The notes below the pieces were generated by a model that saw only the letters and a program-made list of their open reading frames with translations, made no database searches and was not told where the DNA came from. From Puia dinghuensis (GTDB lineage Bacteria > Bacteroidota > Bacteroidia > Chitinophagales > Chitinophagaceae), in the NCBI RefSeq assembly GCF_014642875.1, contig NZ_BMJC01000007.1:1-64000 (forward strand): a stretch of DNA of 64,000 nucleotides, written 5' to 3'. The position numbers and the translations under genes were made by a program. Positions 49,299-57,734 of the stretch are shown piece by piece. The number at the start of each line of letters is the position of its first letter. The stretch's first letter is position 1.

Positions 49299-51182
49299 AT
49301 GGCAAACCTGTACCCCTTCTTTCGTCCCCTCGTCAAAGCATGCCTATGCTCCGGGGCCGTATTCCTCACGCTATCTACCCATGCACAAAGTTATTACCCT
49401 GCGGGGCTTGGCAACGGAACGCTGCAACTGTGGCTTACTGCGGCGGATCCCACCACCTTGCTGAATGCTGGGGGTACACCCGCTGCCAATGGGGATTTTA
49501 TTGCGACATGGAAAGATAAGAGCGGAAGGGGAGCCGATGCCACTCAATCCACCGGCGGCATTCAGCCGGTGTATTGGACCAATCAGCTGAATGGATTTGG
49601 CGCGCTTATTTTTACGAGCAATACCCAGTACCTGACAGGCCCGAAAGGGGCCTACCAAACCATCGTCAGTACCCGGGCCATCAACGGGTTCGGCTACAAT
49701 TACCTCTTCTCTTCTCCGGCGCTTACGGATTTCAGCGTTCGGCTCAACCAGAATGGATCACCAACTGCTAACTCGTGGTATACGATGGGCCCTAATAGTC
49801 AGGACTGGTGCTGGAATAATTACGTCGGGGGCCTTGCCGCCATGTGGATAAATGGCAAGCAAACCACGTCCTTTAATACGACCACTCATATCCTGGTAGA
49901 TGAAGCCCAGGGCCCCACCAACGCCACCTATTCCATCAGTAATACCTTTTCGAACCGGGGAATGCAATACAATGATCCGGTGTACGAGTTGATCGCCTAC
50001 AATGGCACTCCCAACAACACGCAAAGAGTACTGCTGGAAAATTATCAGGCTTCAGAATGGGGATTGACCGGATATCTCCCCTCTAGCGGGTATACGATAT
50101 TTACCCCACCGACAAGCAGTACCTACAATAGAAACCTGGTAGGGATCGGTGACAGCGGCAGCGATAATTTTCTGGCTGATGTGGCCGGCTCCACGGACGG
50201 GCTTGGGTTTAGCAGTGGTTCGACGGCATCGGATTTTCTGGGGTGGGCCGGCTACGCCATGGCAGCACACAATGCCCAGACCAATAAGGTCAACTACAAC
50301 CCAATCCTGAATAAGGTGCCCGCCGGCTCATATGTGTGGAACAGATCGTGGTACGTGCAGCTGTCCGGTGGTAACAGCGCTGGAAATATCACCCTGAATT
50401 TCAATTTTAGTGATTACAATGGCACCTCTCCAAATCCTGTCAATAATTTCGCGCTCCTGTATAACCCATCGGACGGAACATTCGCGTCCGGAACGAATAC
50501 ACTGGTGTCCACTGTTACCACTACCGTCTCCGGCAGTTCGGTCTCCTTTGTAGTAAACGCCGCCAACCTGGCCAATGGGTACTATACCATTGTCTATAAT
50601 CCGATCAGCGTGCTTGCCGTCACGCTGGATAACTTTTCGGTGACGAAGCTGTCGCCTGACGCCGCCCTGGCGAAGTGGACAGTTGGCCCGGGATTCGATC
50701 GGGGCTATTTCACCCTTCAGCGCTCCACCGACGGGTTGCAATTTACTTCGATAGGCACTGTGGATGCCGCTGCTGCCGCCAAGACCGCCGGTGAGGCCGC
50801 CGCTGACAACGCTGCCGCCGGGAACTATAGTTATACGGATAATTCCCCTTCGCCGGGCATCAATTATTACAGGCTTGCGATGGTCAATGCTGCGGGTGTC
50901 CTCTCTTACTCACCGACCGGCATCCTGACATTCGGCGAACCTTCCCATATGGTGACCCTTTATCCTATCCCAACGAAGGATATCTTGCATATCAGCGCAC
51001 CCGGCATCAGTGGAGCCCGGAATATCGATCTTGTTTCTGTCATTGGACAGGTGCTGGAAAGCTACTCCGTTTCTACCCTCGACGGGACAAACCTATCGGT
51101 CAGCAGGCTTCCCGCCGGATCGTATTTTGTTCGTATCCGCGGCGGGGGGCAGTCTTTCGTGCTGCCATTTTTGAAGCGATAG
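49299..51182 (+). CDS. T9SS-exported protein with concanavalin-like N-terminal domain
   Basis: 627 residues. Signal peptide ending THAQ at about 30. A LamG/concanavalin-like domain at about 35-265 (LQLWLTAADPTTLLN ... GDFIATWKDKSGRGADATQ ... VYELIAYNGTPNNTQRVLLENYQASEWGL) is typical of many T9SS cargo proteins. A second beta domain lies at about 270-445, followed by the LDNFSVTKLSPDAALAKWTVG module and a C-terminal sorting domain (LYPIPTKDILHISA ... GSYFVRIRGGGQSFVLPFLKR). Expected on or outside the cell surface, perhaps binding glycans. Ligand unknown. Confidence 0.85.
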   Translation: MANLYPFFRPLVKACLCSGAVFLTLSTHAQSYYPAGLGNGTLQLWLTAADPTTLLNAGGTPAANGDFIATWKDKSGRGADATQSTGGIQPVYWTNQLNGFGALIFTSNTQYLTGPKGAYQTIVSTRAINGFGYNYLFSSPALTDFSVRLNQNGSPTANSWYTMGPNSQDWCWNNYVGGLAAMWINGKQTTSFNTTTHILVDEAQGPTNATYSISNTFSNRGMQYNDPVYELIAYNGTPNNTQRVLLENYQASEWGLTGYLPSSGYTIFTPPTSSTYNRNLVGIGDSGSDNFLADVAGSTDGLGFSSGSTASDFLGWAGYAMAAHNAQTNKVNYNPILNKVPAGSYVWNRSWYVQLSGGNSAGNITLNFNFSDYNGTSPNPVNNFALLYNPSDGTFASGTNTLVSTVTTTVSGSSVSFVVNAANLANGYYTIVYNPISVLAVTLDNFSVTKLSPDAALAKWTVGPGFDRGYFTLQRSTDGLQFTSIGTVDAAAAAKTAGEAAADNAAAGNYSYTDNSPSPGINYYRLAMVNAAGVLSYSPTGILTFGEPSHMVTLYPIPTKDILHISAPGISGARNIDLVSVIGQVLESYSVSTLDGTNLSVSRLPAGSYFVRIRGGGQSFVLPFLKR

Positions 51183-51355
51183 TTGCCAATCCCAATGATC
51201 GTTTGTTAAATGTGAAAATGCCGGGATGTTAATTGTTGAAAATGCAATGGTGTTTTTAAGTAATTGATAGTCATAGTATTGTAATATAATTTGTTAAATG
51301 TTGATTTCTTTGTTGTAAATTGTGTGAGAGACTGGTATCAAATAAGTGACGAAGT

Positions 51356-52516
51356 ATGGCAGAAGCACGGTTTATGACATTTCCATTAAAGTTGGTCGAA
51401 CCTTCTTTTACCTCAGGGTTGACCGACCTCATTATCGAACTTGACTATTTGCGGAAAAAACCGCTGGAAGGGTCCACTCATCCACATGTCTTTTTTCAGT
51501 TGAAGCATATCTTTCACACTCTGGAAAGTATCGGTTCGGCCAGGATAGAGGGCAATAATACCACGGTTGCGGAATACATCGAAACCAAGTTGGAAGATCG
51601 AACATTGGTGCTACCAGGCATCAGGGAGATCCAGAATATCGAGGCGGCGTTGGATTTTGTTGATGCCAATATAAAAGACTATCCGATCAACAGGACTTTT
51701 TTGAGTGAGCTGCATAAAATGGTGGTCAAAGATTTGGAACCACCGCCTGCGGGGGAAGGCGATGCATCGCCTGGCGAATACCGGCGGCATCAGGTGAAGA
51801 TCAACAAGTCGAATCATGTCCCGCCAGAAGGAATACTGATCCCGGAGTATATGGACGAACTTACCGAATTTATCAATCGACCGGATAGCCCTAAATACGA
51901 TTTGCTGAAGGCGGCCATTGCACACCACCGGTTTGTTTGGATACATCCCTTCGGTAATGGTAATGGAAGAACGGTGAGGTTATTCACCTACGCCATGTTG
52001 GTCAAGCTTGGGTTTAACGTTGATATTGGTGGCAGGATACTAAACCCTACGGCTATCTTTTGCAGCGACCGTAATGATTATTATAAATACTTATCTCAGG
52101 CCGACAAGGGGACAAATGAAGGTATACTGGAATGGTGCAACTATGTACTGAAAGGATTGAAGGAGGAGATCGAGAAGATCGACCGCCTCTTGGATTATAA
52201 TTTCTTAAAGGGTAATATACTCTTACCTGCCATCAATTACTCTCTCGATCGTCAACAGATAACCGGGACGGAGGCCAAAGTACTGCGGCGGGTGACTGAG
52301 AAACAATTGATCCAGGCGGGCGATGTGAAGAGCTTCTACCCCGGTAAGGCGGATGCAGAAGTTTCAAGACAGTTGCGGAAACTCGTTGACAAGAAGATGC
52401 TTGTACCCGAAAAACAAGGTTCACGGAAGTATCTTCTCAGATTTGACAACAACTATTTATTACGGGGAGTGATCCGGGCGCTGGGTGAAAAGAGTTTCCT
52501 GCCAACAAAAGAGTGA
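51356..52516 (+). CDS. Fic-domain protein (AMP-transferase type, class II-like)
   Basis: 386 residues. The Fic motif is H197-PFGNGNGRTVR; the usual acidic residue before GNGR is Asn here, a change common in Bacteroidota homologues. The inhibitory helix motif S-x-x-x-E-G is Ser61-ARI-Glu65-Gly66, N-terminal to the Fic core, so the protein is auto-inhibited in cis. A winged-helix-like C terminus follows (QITGTEAKVLRRVTEKQLIQAGDVKSFYP ... VSRQLRKLVDKKMLVPE), and it may bind DNA. Fic proteins attach AMP (or another group) to target hydroxyls. It is preceded by AT-rich promoter DNA (51183-51355) and followed by a bidirectional terminator. Confidence 0.9.
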   Translation: MAEARFMTFPLKLVEPSFTSGLTDLIIELDYLRKKPLEGSTHPHVFFQLKHIFHTLESIGSARIEGNNTTVAEYIETKLEDRTLVLPGIREIQNIEAALDFVDANIKDYPINRTFLSELHKMVVKDLEPPPAGEGDASPGEYRRHQVKINKSNHVPPEGILIPEYMDELTEFINRPDSPKYDLLKAAIAHHRFVWIHPFGNGNGRTVRLFTYAMLVKLGFNVDIGGRILNPTAIFCSDRNDYYKYLSQADKGTNEGILEWCNYVLKGLKEEIEKIDRLLDYNFLKGNILLPAINYSLDRQQITGTEAKVLRRVTEKQLIQAGDVKSFYPGKADAEVSRQLRKLVDKKMLVPEKQGSRKYLLRFDNNYLLRGVIRALGEKSFLPTKE

Positions 52517-52530
52517 GTTGAATAAAATAC

Positions 52531-52552
52531 AAAAGCCCCTCTAGGGGCTTTT
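52531..52552. terminator. Bidirectional terminator between Fic and histone H1-like genes
   Basis: A perfect palindrome: AAAAGCCCCT and AGGGGCTTTT around CT, giving U runs on both strands between the two convergent genes. Confidence 0.85.
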
Positions 52553-52576
52553 GATTATGTATGTAGCGACATACGA

Positions 52577-52729
52577 CTACGCTTTCTTTGCAGCCTTCTT
52601 TGCGGCTTTCTTTGCAGCTTTTTTCGGAGCGGCTTTTTTAGCGGCCTTCTTGGGGGCGGCTTTCTTTACTGCTTTCTTAACAACTTTCTTCGCTGATTTC
52701 TTGGGGGCGGCTTTTTTTGCTGTTGCCAT
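52577..52729 (-). CDS. Histone H1-like Lys/Ala-rich protein
   Basis: 50 residues made of KKAA and APKKAAKK units (begins MATAKKAAPKKSAKKVVKKA). These small proteins resemble the C-terminal tail of eukaryotic H1 and bind DNA through charge; they are widespread in Bacteroidota and may compact the nucleoid. It has its own consensus promoter at 52765 and a bidirectional terminator after it, so it is a stand-alone transcript. The opposite strand also reads open (Phe/Ala-rich) because of the repeats, but that frame is not real. Confidence 0.8.
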   Translation of the reverse strand: MATAKKAAPKKSAKKVVKKAVKKAAPKKAAKKAAPKKAAKKAAKKAAKKA

Positions 52730-52740
52730 TGTTTTTGAAT

Positions 52741-53571
52741 TTAATTGGTTAGTAAATCTGCGCGCAAAGATATATTATTCCGATGTCTCGCGCAAACAAA
52801 TGCAACAAATAGTATGCCTGATGATAGGATAAGAACCGTTTGTGGTGAAGAATAGAACAAACCGCATAGCGCCGTACCCGTCAGCATCCCGAGATTGCGG
52901 CCAAGCGCGATCATCGCGGCTGCGGCGCCCCGATAGCCAGGCGCGGCAAAGACCACAGTACGGTGCGTGAGTAAACCTGTTACCTGGATGGGCGAGCGGG
53001 GTGGTGTGGGGTCATCACCCGGCAGCATCCGGGCCGCGGAAAAAAACGCCCATATCGCCAGCGGCAGATGCGCCACAAAGATCGCGCGCCAGCCAAAGAC
53101 ACTCGCCACCGAAGCCGAAAACGCGGGTGTCACCGCCAGACCGATATAAGCCATCGTGCTCAACCAGCTCAACAGAATGCCGCGGCGCCGAAAGGCGCAA
53201 TACCGCGTGATGATCGCCGCCCCGCCGGAAAGAATGCAGGCCGTGCCCGCACCTTCGATGATGCGGAAGAAAGCCAGCCAACTAAGCGCGGGCGCATAGG
53301 CGCAAAGGAAAGCGCCGAGGAAGGACAGGCCTACTCCGTAAAGATAGAGCCGGCGGTGACCGATGCTGTCACCCACGCGCCCTGCCGCAGGCAGCAGGGC
53401 GCAAAGGGCAAACAGATAGAGGGTGACCACCCCTTTCGCTTTAGCGGTAGGGTAGCCAAAATCGTGGGCGATCAGCGGTAGTACGGAAGTAACAGCACTG
53501 CTGCCATATGCGGTGAGCAGCGTGCCCAAACCGATGCTCCATACTAATCGCCACTGGTTATTTGTTGTCAT
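52741..53571 (-). CDS. MFS transporter, internally deleted
   Basis: 276 residues against about 450-500 for DHA2-type drug exporters. The N-terminal six helices are normal (LLTAYGSSAVTSVLPLIAHDF, GRVGDSIGHRRLYLYG, FFRIIEGAGTACILSGGAAIITRY). After PIQVTGLLTHRTVVFAAPG the sequence jumps to the penultimate helices (RGAAAAMIALGRNLGMLTGTAL) and the C terminus, so about 150-200 residues are missing in frame. It is probably non-functional as a transporter. It could still be a half-size protein, but a pseudogene is more likely. The start is preceded by a minisatellite. The H1-like gene's promoter lies inside its 3' end. Confidence 0.7.
   Translation of the reverse strand: MTTNNQWRLVWSIGLGTLLTAYGSSAVTSVLPLIAHDFGYPTAKAKGVVTLYLFALCALLPAAGRVGDSIGHRRLYLYGVGLSFLGAFLCAYAPALSWLAFFRIIEGAGTACILSGGAAIITRYCAFRRRGILLSWLSTMAYIGLAVTPAFSASVASVFGWRAIFVAHLPLAIWAFFSAARMLPGDDPTPPRSPIQVTGLLTHRTVVFAAPGYRGAAAAMIALGRNLGMLTGTALCGLFYSSPQTVLILSSGILFVAFVCARHRNNISLRADLLTN
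52765..52796 (-). promoter_or_regulatory. Consensus Bacteroidota promoter of the H1-like gene
   Basis: Read on the minus strand: TTTG (52796-52793), 20-bp spacer, TATCTTTG (52772-52765). This matches the TTTG-N20-TAnnTTTG consensus exactly. Transcription should start about 30 bp before the ATG at 52729. Confidence 0.75.
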
Positions 53572-53610
53572 GTGAGAGGAATAAGGGGGTGCGGGCGCTC
53601 GGGTGCCGGG

Positions 53611-53679
53611 GTGTTCGTTCGGGGGTGCGGGTGTTCGGGGGTGCGGGTGTTCGGGGGTGCGGGTGTTCGGGGGTGCAGG
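53611..53679 (+). repeat. 16-bp minisatellite upstream of the MFS gene
   Basis: About four tandem copies of GTGTTCGGGGGTGCGG, the first and last imperfect, 40 bp upstream of the MFS start codon. Copy number could vary by slippage and affect the promoter region. Confidence 0.7.
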
Positions 53680-53751
53680 AATGGTGAATGAAGGTACGTT
53701 GCCGGAGGCCGGTGGACAATACCCTTTTGGTGGTAATTATTTCATCGACCC

Positions 53752-54831
53752 CTATTTCATCGACCCCGTCAGGATATTCAACGTCGTAGAGATGCCTGCA
53801 CGAAACGATCGTTTGGCAAACGTGTACGTACTGCCATATGCATTGCCCACATCATCGAGCTCGAAGAAGAGGGCGGCAAGCGGAGTGGAAGGGCTGCCGG
53901 TCTTAAGCAAGGCGATGGAAGCACCGGCATTGTAGACGGGCGTGTAGGGTTGCGAGAGATCGATGGAGGGATAGACGATAAAAGCAAGATTGTGTTCCAG
54001 TACGGCGGGCACCCAGGTGAAGTTGAAGCGGATGCTGACATCGGTATATTGAACGTAGGGTCCCACGCCATAGGTGTCGCCGTTGCTGTTGATATACGTG
54101 ACGGTGCGGGTAGTGCCGCTCGATCCGTTGCTGCCGCTGGTGGTATAAGCGGTGTCGTTGTGGATGGTCACTTTAGTCAAAAAAGGATAATTGCTTTGCC
54201 GCCGAACCGAGACAGAAGCGCCCGCATAGATATCGTCGTTGCCTTTGTAGATGCAATCGACAAAGGAAAGCGAAACGCCGAATCCGTTGAAGAACGTGTC
54301 GACCAGTTGGCGGCGAAAAGTGGCCCGCGGATAATAGATATTGTAGTAGCAGGTGGTATAGGTGCTGGAAAGGATCAGCGCCCAGTTGCCGTATACCGTT
54401 CCGTCACCGGATGGCTTCCAGGTCTTGCGCGAGTACGCAAGATAGGCGCCCGAGGTGAAGGTGGGGCTGAAGTCGCCATAGCTGAAGAGCGTGCCAAGGC
54501 CGTTGACGGTGCCCGCCTTGCCCGAGAGGCCCCAGCCGAGATAGTTCTTGCCGCGCGGCAGCCGTTCGGGTTTGTAGGTGGCGGCGTTGAGCCAGTACTG
54601 CTTGAAGAAGTTAGCCTTTATGCTGTTGTCGCCGATGCTGCCGCTGCACGCGAACAGGGCGGTGTGCGTGTCCTTGCCAAAGAGGATCGGCGTGCCCGTG
54701 GAGTTGCGGTCGGCGAAATAATCCTGGGCAGGGACGACCATGGGGAGGAGCAGGCTGAGGACGAGGGCCAGGATCACGGCGAGGGCAAGTAGCAGGCCCG
54801 GGCCACCGGCGGCGGAATAGCTATGGAACAT
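53752..54831 (-). CDS. Outer-membrane beta-barrel-like protein
   Basis: 359 residues from the ATG at 54831, which gives a long hydrophobic signal (GPGLLLALAVILALVLSLLLPMVVPAQ). An upstream in-frame ATG at 54927 would add 32 residues and begin 11 bp after the preceding gene. The mature part alternates Tyr/Phe-rich strands (FFKQYWLNAATYKPERLPRG, ARGSFRAGISTTLNILTGS-like ending KRSFRAGISTTLNILTGSMK) as in conjugal-type or general outer-membrane barrels. No family recognised. It forms an operon with the small protein at 54939 and is divergent from the TPR gene. Confidence 0.6.
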   Translation of the reverse strand: MFHSYSAAGGPGLLLALAVILALVLSLLLPMVVPAQDYFADRNSTGTPILFGKDTHTALFACSGSIGDNSIKANFFKQYWLNAATYKPERLPRGKNYLGWGLSGKAGTVNGLGTLFSYGDFSPTFTSGAYLAYSRKTWKPSGDGTVYGNWALILSSTYTTCYYNIYYPRATFRRQLVDTFFNGFGVSLSFVDCIYKGNDDIYAGASVSVRRQSNYPFLTKVTIHNDTAYTTSGSNGSSGTTRTVTYINSNGDTYGVGPYVQYTDVSIRFNFTWVPAVLEHNLAFIVYPSIDLSQPYTPVYNAGASIALLKTGSPSTPLAALFFELDDVGNAYGSTYTFAKRSFRAGISTTLNILTGSMK

Positions 54832-54938
54832 CGTTGCGACGCTCCGTTCAACGGCAGTGCGGCGGGGAGCAAGGGCGGCGGGCAGACATTTTCGCGGCGG
54901 TGGTGCTATTGAGCATGTGCGCTGCATAGGTTACTGGT

Positions 54939-55241
54939 TTAAACGTCGATGGATAACGTCAATTCGAGGTACCCGTTTCTTGCGATGGTACCTTTTATGG
55001 GGGAGGGCTGATTGGGATCGCTGGCATCTTTGCCGGCGGTGCTGCACGAGTAGGCGATGTTGAAATCGGCGCCGTTGTCGCCCGAGATCTGGAATTTGAC
55101 AGAAAGTTCGCCGTGATCGCTGTAGTCTTCGGTGAGGTTCACCTTGTATCCCGGCGAGGGTACGAGCACTCCCTGGATGAGCACGTCCAAGTCGGAGATG
55201 GCGCCGGTGAGGGTCGAGGTGAATTTAACGGGGAAGGACAT
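54939..55241 (-). CDS. Small beta-sandwich protein, first gene of the outer-membrane operon
   Basis: 100 residues (MSFPVKFTSTLTGAISDLDVL ... GTIARNGYLELTLSIDV). No signal peptide. It consists of alternating strands with Gly/Asp turns, and one Cys in YSCSTAGKD. No family recognised. It is directly upstream of the barrel-protein gene on the same strand and divergent from the TPR gene by about 95 bp, so the control region is shared. Confidence 0.6.
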   Translation of the reverse strand: MSFPVKFTSTLTGAISDLDVLIQGVLVPSPGYKVNLTEDYSDHGELSVKFQISGDNGADFNIAYSCSTAGKDASDPNQPSPIKGTIARNGYLELTLSIDV

Positions 55242-55334
55242 AGAGATAGGTTTATGCAGTAAAAGTAAATAAAAAACCTATCGGCCGTTATGGAAAAACT
55301 ACGAGATTGCATCACCACCCAAAACACTGACACT

Positions 55335-56615
55335 ATGAAGAAGGCTTTTTTGTGCCTGTTTGTCGCCGCCAGCTGTGGCTATGCAGCATTTGCGCAGCCC
55401 GGGGCGGCCACGGGCCGACCGGCCGAAGGCCCGTCATTAGCGGTATCGGCGACGCGGGCTATTTTGCCTCAAAGCCCGCAGGAGCCCGATACGTCCCCAC
55501 TGAAAGTAAAGAAGTACTCGGAGGCGGCCAACTTCGCCGGCGGCGTCGACAAGAGCAAAGTAATGGATTACTTCCAGGACCAGCAGTTCGATGAGGCGCT
55601 GCGCTATCTCTCCCCCGTGTTACAGGCCGATTCGGACGATGTCCCCGTCCTCAACTATGCCGGGTATGCCTATTATATGAACGACAACCTGGCTGCCGCC
55701 GAAGCCTGTTATCAACGGATGCTGCGCCTCGATCCCAATTCGCTGACGGCCTTGCACTACCTCGTACTGCTGCAGGAAAATGGGGATCATACCGCTGCGC
55801 TCGACCATGCCCTGCGGCTTATCCAGCTGCAACCCAACAAGGCCGCATGGTGGCGGGTCGCCGGTGAGCTGTGGGCCCGGAAGCAGGAGCCGGATTCGGC
55901 CCTCGTCTACCTCAGCCGCGCCTATGATATCGCCCCGGGTGATGTAAAGACGGTGGTGGCGCTTGGTAACCTGTTCTGCGACGGAAAAGCCTATGCGAAG
56001 GCCGACACGCTGGTGGACATCGCGCTGCGGGATGATTCGCTCAACGTCTCCCTGCTAAAGCTGCGGGTGCGGAGTGCGTACTGGCAAAAACAATACGATG
56101 CGGTGCTCGTGCCCGGCGAACGGCTGCTGCGGCTCAACGAGCCCTCGACAAATTCCCTGGAATGGCTGGCGCTGGCGTATTTTAATCTTAAGCGATATGA
56201 GGAATGTGTGCGCGTCTGCGAGGGGATGTTCGACATGGGGCTGGATATCGAGGCCGTGTATTACTACGAGGCGCGGGCGCAGGCGAAGCTGCACCATTAC
56301 GCTGTCAGTGATTCGCTGCTGCGGAAGGCACTAGGAAAGGCTATTGGGAAGACGGCAGAATGGTATTATGATGATCTGGGGGATAATGCCGAGACGACGC
56401 ATCGATACCGGCAGGCGCTGGCGAATTATGATACGGCCTACTATCTCTTCCGCGATCCGCTGACGTTGTATACCTGCGGGCGGATAGCCGAGACCGAACT
56501 GCATAATACGGCCATGGCCAGGCAGTATTACCGGAGGTATCTTGCGCTGGCCAGGCCGGAAACGGACGAAGAGAAGAGGGTTTATGGGTATGTGAAGAAG
56601 CGGTGGGGGCACTAG
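55335..56615 (+). CDS. Exported TPR-repeat protein
   Basis: 426 residues from the ATG at 55335 (MKKAFLCLFVAASCGYAAFAQ, signal peptide); an upstream ATG at 55290 would place 15 residues before the signal. About ten tetratricopeptide repeats run from about residue 75 to the end (FQDQQFDEALRYLSPVLQADSDDVPVLNYAGYAYYMNDNLAAAEACYQRMLRLDPNS is the first clear pair). It should be periplasmic and scaffold protein-protein contacts, perhaps for the divergently encoded outer-membrane proteins. It is convergent with the Lys-rich gene at 56612, and the two 3' ends overlap by 4 bp. Confidence 0.8.
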   Translation: MKKAFLCLFVAASCGYAAFAQPGAATGRPAEGPSLAVSATRAILPQSPQEPDTSPLKVKKYSEAANFAGGVDKSKVMDYFQDQQFDEALRYLSPVLQADSDDVPVLNYAGYAYYMNDNLAAAEACYQRMLRLDPNSLTALHYLVLLQENGDHTAALDHALRLIQLQPNKAAWWRVAGELWARKQEPDSALVYLSRAYDIAPGDVKTVVALGNLFCDGKAYAKADTLVDIALRDDSLNVSLLKLRVRSAYWQKQYDAVLVPGERLLRLNEPSTNSLEWLALAYFNLKRYEECVRVCEGMFDMGLDIEAVYYYEARAQAKLHHYAVSDSLLRKALGKAIGKTAEWYYDDLGDNAETTHRYRQALANYDTAYYLFRDPLTLYTCGRIAETELHNTAMARQYYRRYLALARPETDEEKRVYGYVKKRWGH

Positions 56616-56950
56616 CCGCAATTGGCCTCGCATTCTTCCTGGGTATCGTAGGCGGGGGGAATGCGTTTCCGTCCGCCGGCTAACGGGACCCAGCGGTACC
56701 AACTGCCATCCTGACCCTGGGAGCATTGGCATCCGGATGCGGGGATGGCGCGGGACATGGCGATGGGAGACGGCGGGGCGGTCGCGACCGGCGGGGCGGC
56801 CTTCGGCGGAGCGGCTTTCTTCTTCACGGGTGACTTCTTCGCGGGTGACTTCTTCTTTGGAGCGACCTTCTTCGCAGGTGCTTTCTTCCTGGCTAGCGTC
56901 TTCTTTTTCGCAGGCGGCTTTTTCTTGGGCGAACTCTTTTTCTTTTTCAT
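56612..56950 (-). CDS. Lys/Pro-rich H1-like tail fused to a small Cys-containing domain
   Basis: 112 residues. Residues 1-48 are Lys/Ala/Pro repeats (KKKSPAKKSPVKKKAAPPK-like); 49-68 is an Ala/Pro linker. Residues 69-112 form a compact domain with four Cys (C-x-C ... C-x3-C: SGCQCSQGQDGSWYRW ... TQEECEANCG). No signal peptide. The gene starts 7 bp after the lipoprotein gene, so it is the last gene of an outer-membrane protein operon. It may bind DNA or polyanions through the tail; the Cys domain may bind metal. The combination is unusual. Confidence 0.65.
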   Translation of the reverse strand: MKKKKSSPKKKPPAKKKTLARKKAPAKKVAPKKKSPAKKSPVKKKAAPPKAAPPVATAPPSPIAMSRAIPASGCQCSQGQDGSWYRWVPLAGGRKRIPPAYDTQEECEANCG

Positions 56951-56957
56951 CGGTTTA

Positions 56958-57734
56958 TTATTTTACTGAGTTGAACTGCAGGAATTGCTCGCCGGGCAGG
57001 GTACCACGGATATTGAAGACCAACGGCTGCACCCCGCCGATCTTATTGGCGTCGTAGTCCACGATCTTCGTCACCCGGATGGAGGGGGCGGCATTCGGCT
57101 GCCACCATGTTTCCTGCGGATCGTGAATGGCGAGTTCTTTTGCGAGGAAGAGCAGGTGGGTGTCCGATCGATATTGACAGGCGAGGGACCGGAGCCGCGA
57201 AAGTTTTGCCACAGGCGCCAGGCAGGTGTCCCTTCCATCGATGGTGACCTTCATCTGGTAGAGGAAGTCGATATGCCCCTCTCCTTTATCGACTGTACCC
57301 AGGTAGGCTGGACCCAGGCCGATACATTTCCCATTGGCATTATAATGGACGGCGAGGTAGGCTACGACGTCGATGGCTTGTGGTGTCGTGCGCAGGTGAT
57401 AAAGAAAGAGGGCCTGGCTATAGCGCTGCATGTCGTCATAGGTGACCCGCGGATAGCCGCTGGCGTCACTCAAATTCGAATAGGTCAACAGATCGTCCTT
57501 CTCGATGTAGCGTTCGCTGAACCGGGCGACATAGGTCTCCACCGTATCGTTGATGCCGGTGATCTTTAGGCCGCGTTGGTTGATGAGGACAACAGCAGGG
57601 ATGTTCTTAAAGAAGTTGGGCGGCAGCGCGCCATTCGGCCGGTCGGGATCAATCAGGGCCGGTCGCGGCACGCATCCTGCCGGCAACAGCCCCCCGAAAA
57701 GCAGCAGTGCGAAAAAATGTTTATTCCCTGACAT
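56958..57734 (-). CDS. Lipoprotein of unknown function in the outer-membrane operon
   Basis: 258 residues from the ATG at 57734 (MSGNKHFFALLLFGGLLPAGCVPRP, lipobox LPAGC). The core (AVVLINQRGLKITGINDTVETYVARFSERYIEK ... QALFLYHLRTTPQAIDVVAYLAVHYN) has no family I recognise. It overlaps the end of the upstream barrel gene by 14 bp and is followed after 7 bp by the Lys-rich Cys-domain gene, so the three are translated together. Confidence 0.65.
   Translation of the reverse strand: MSGNKHFFALLLFGGLLPAGCVPRPALIDPDRPNGALPPNFFKNIPAVVLINQRGLKITGINDTVETYVARFSERYIEKDDLLTYSNLSDASGYPRVTYDDMQRYSQALFLYHLRTTPQAIDVVAYLAVHYNANGKCIGLGPAYLGTVDKGEGHIDFLYQMKVTIDGRDTCLAPVAKLSRLRSLACQYRSDTHLLFLAKELAIHDPQETWWQPNAAPSIRVTKIVDYDANKIGGVQPLVFNIRGTLPGEQFLQFNSVK

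Noticed and set aside
52551-52832. Phe/Ala-rich 93-residue plus-strand frame
   Set aside because: It is the complement of the KKAA repeats of the H1-like gene, which has a consensus promoter and terminator on the minus strand.
53603-53935. Plus-strand frame starting in the minisatellite
   Set aside because: The N terminus is the translated 16-bp repeat and the rest is antisense to the barrel-protein gene.
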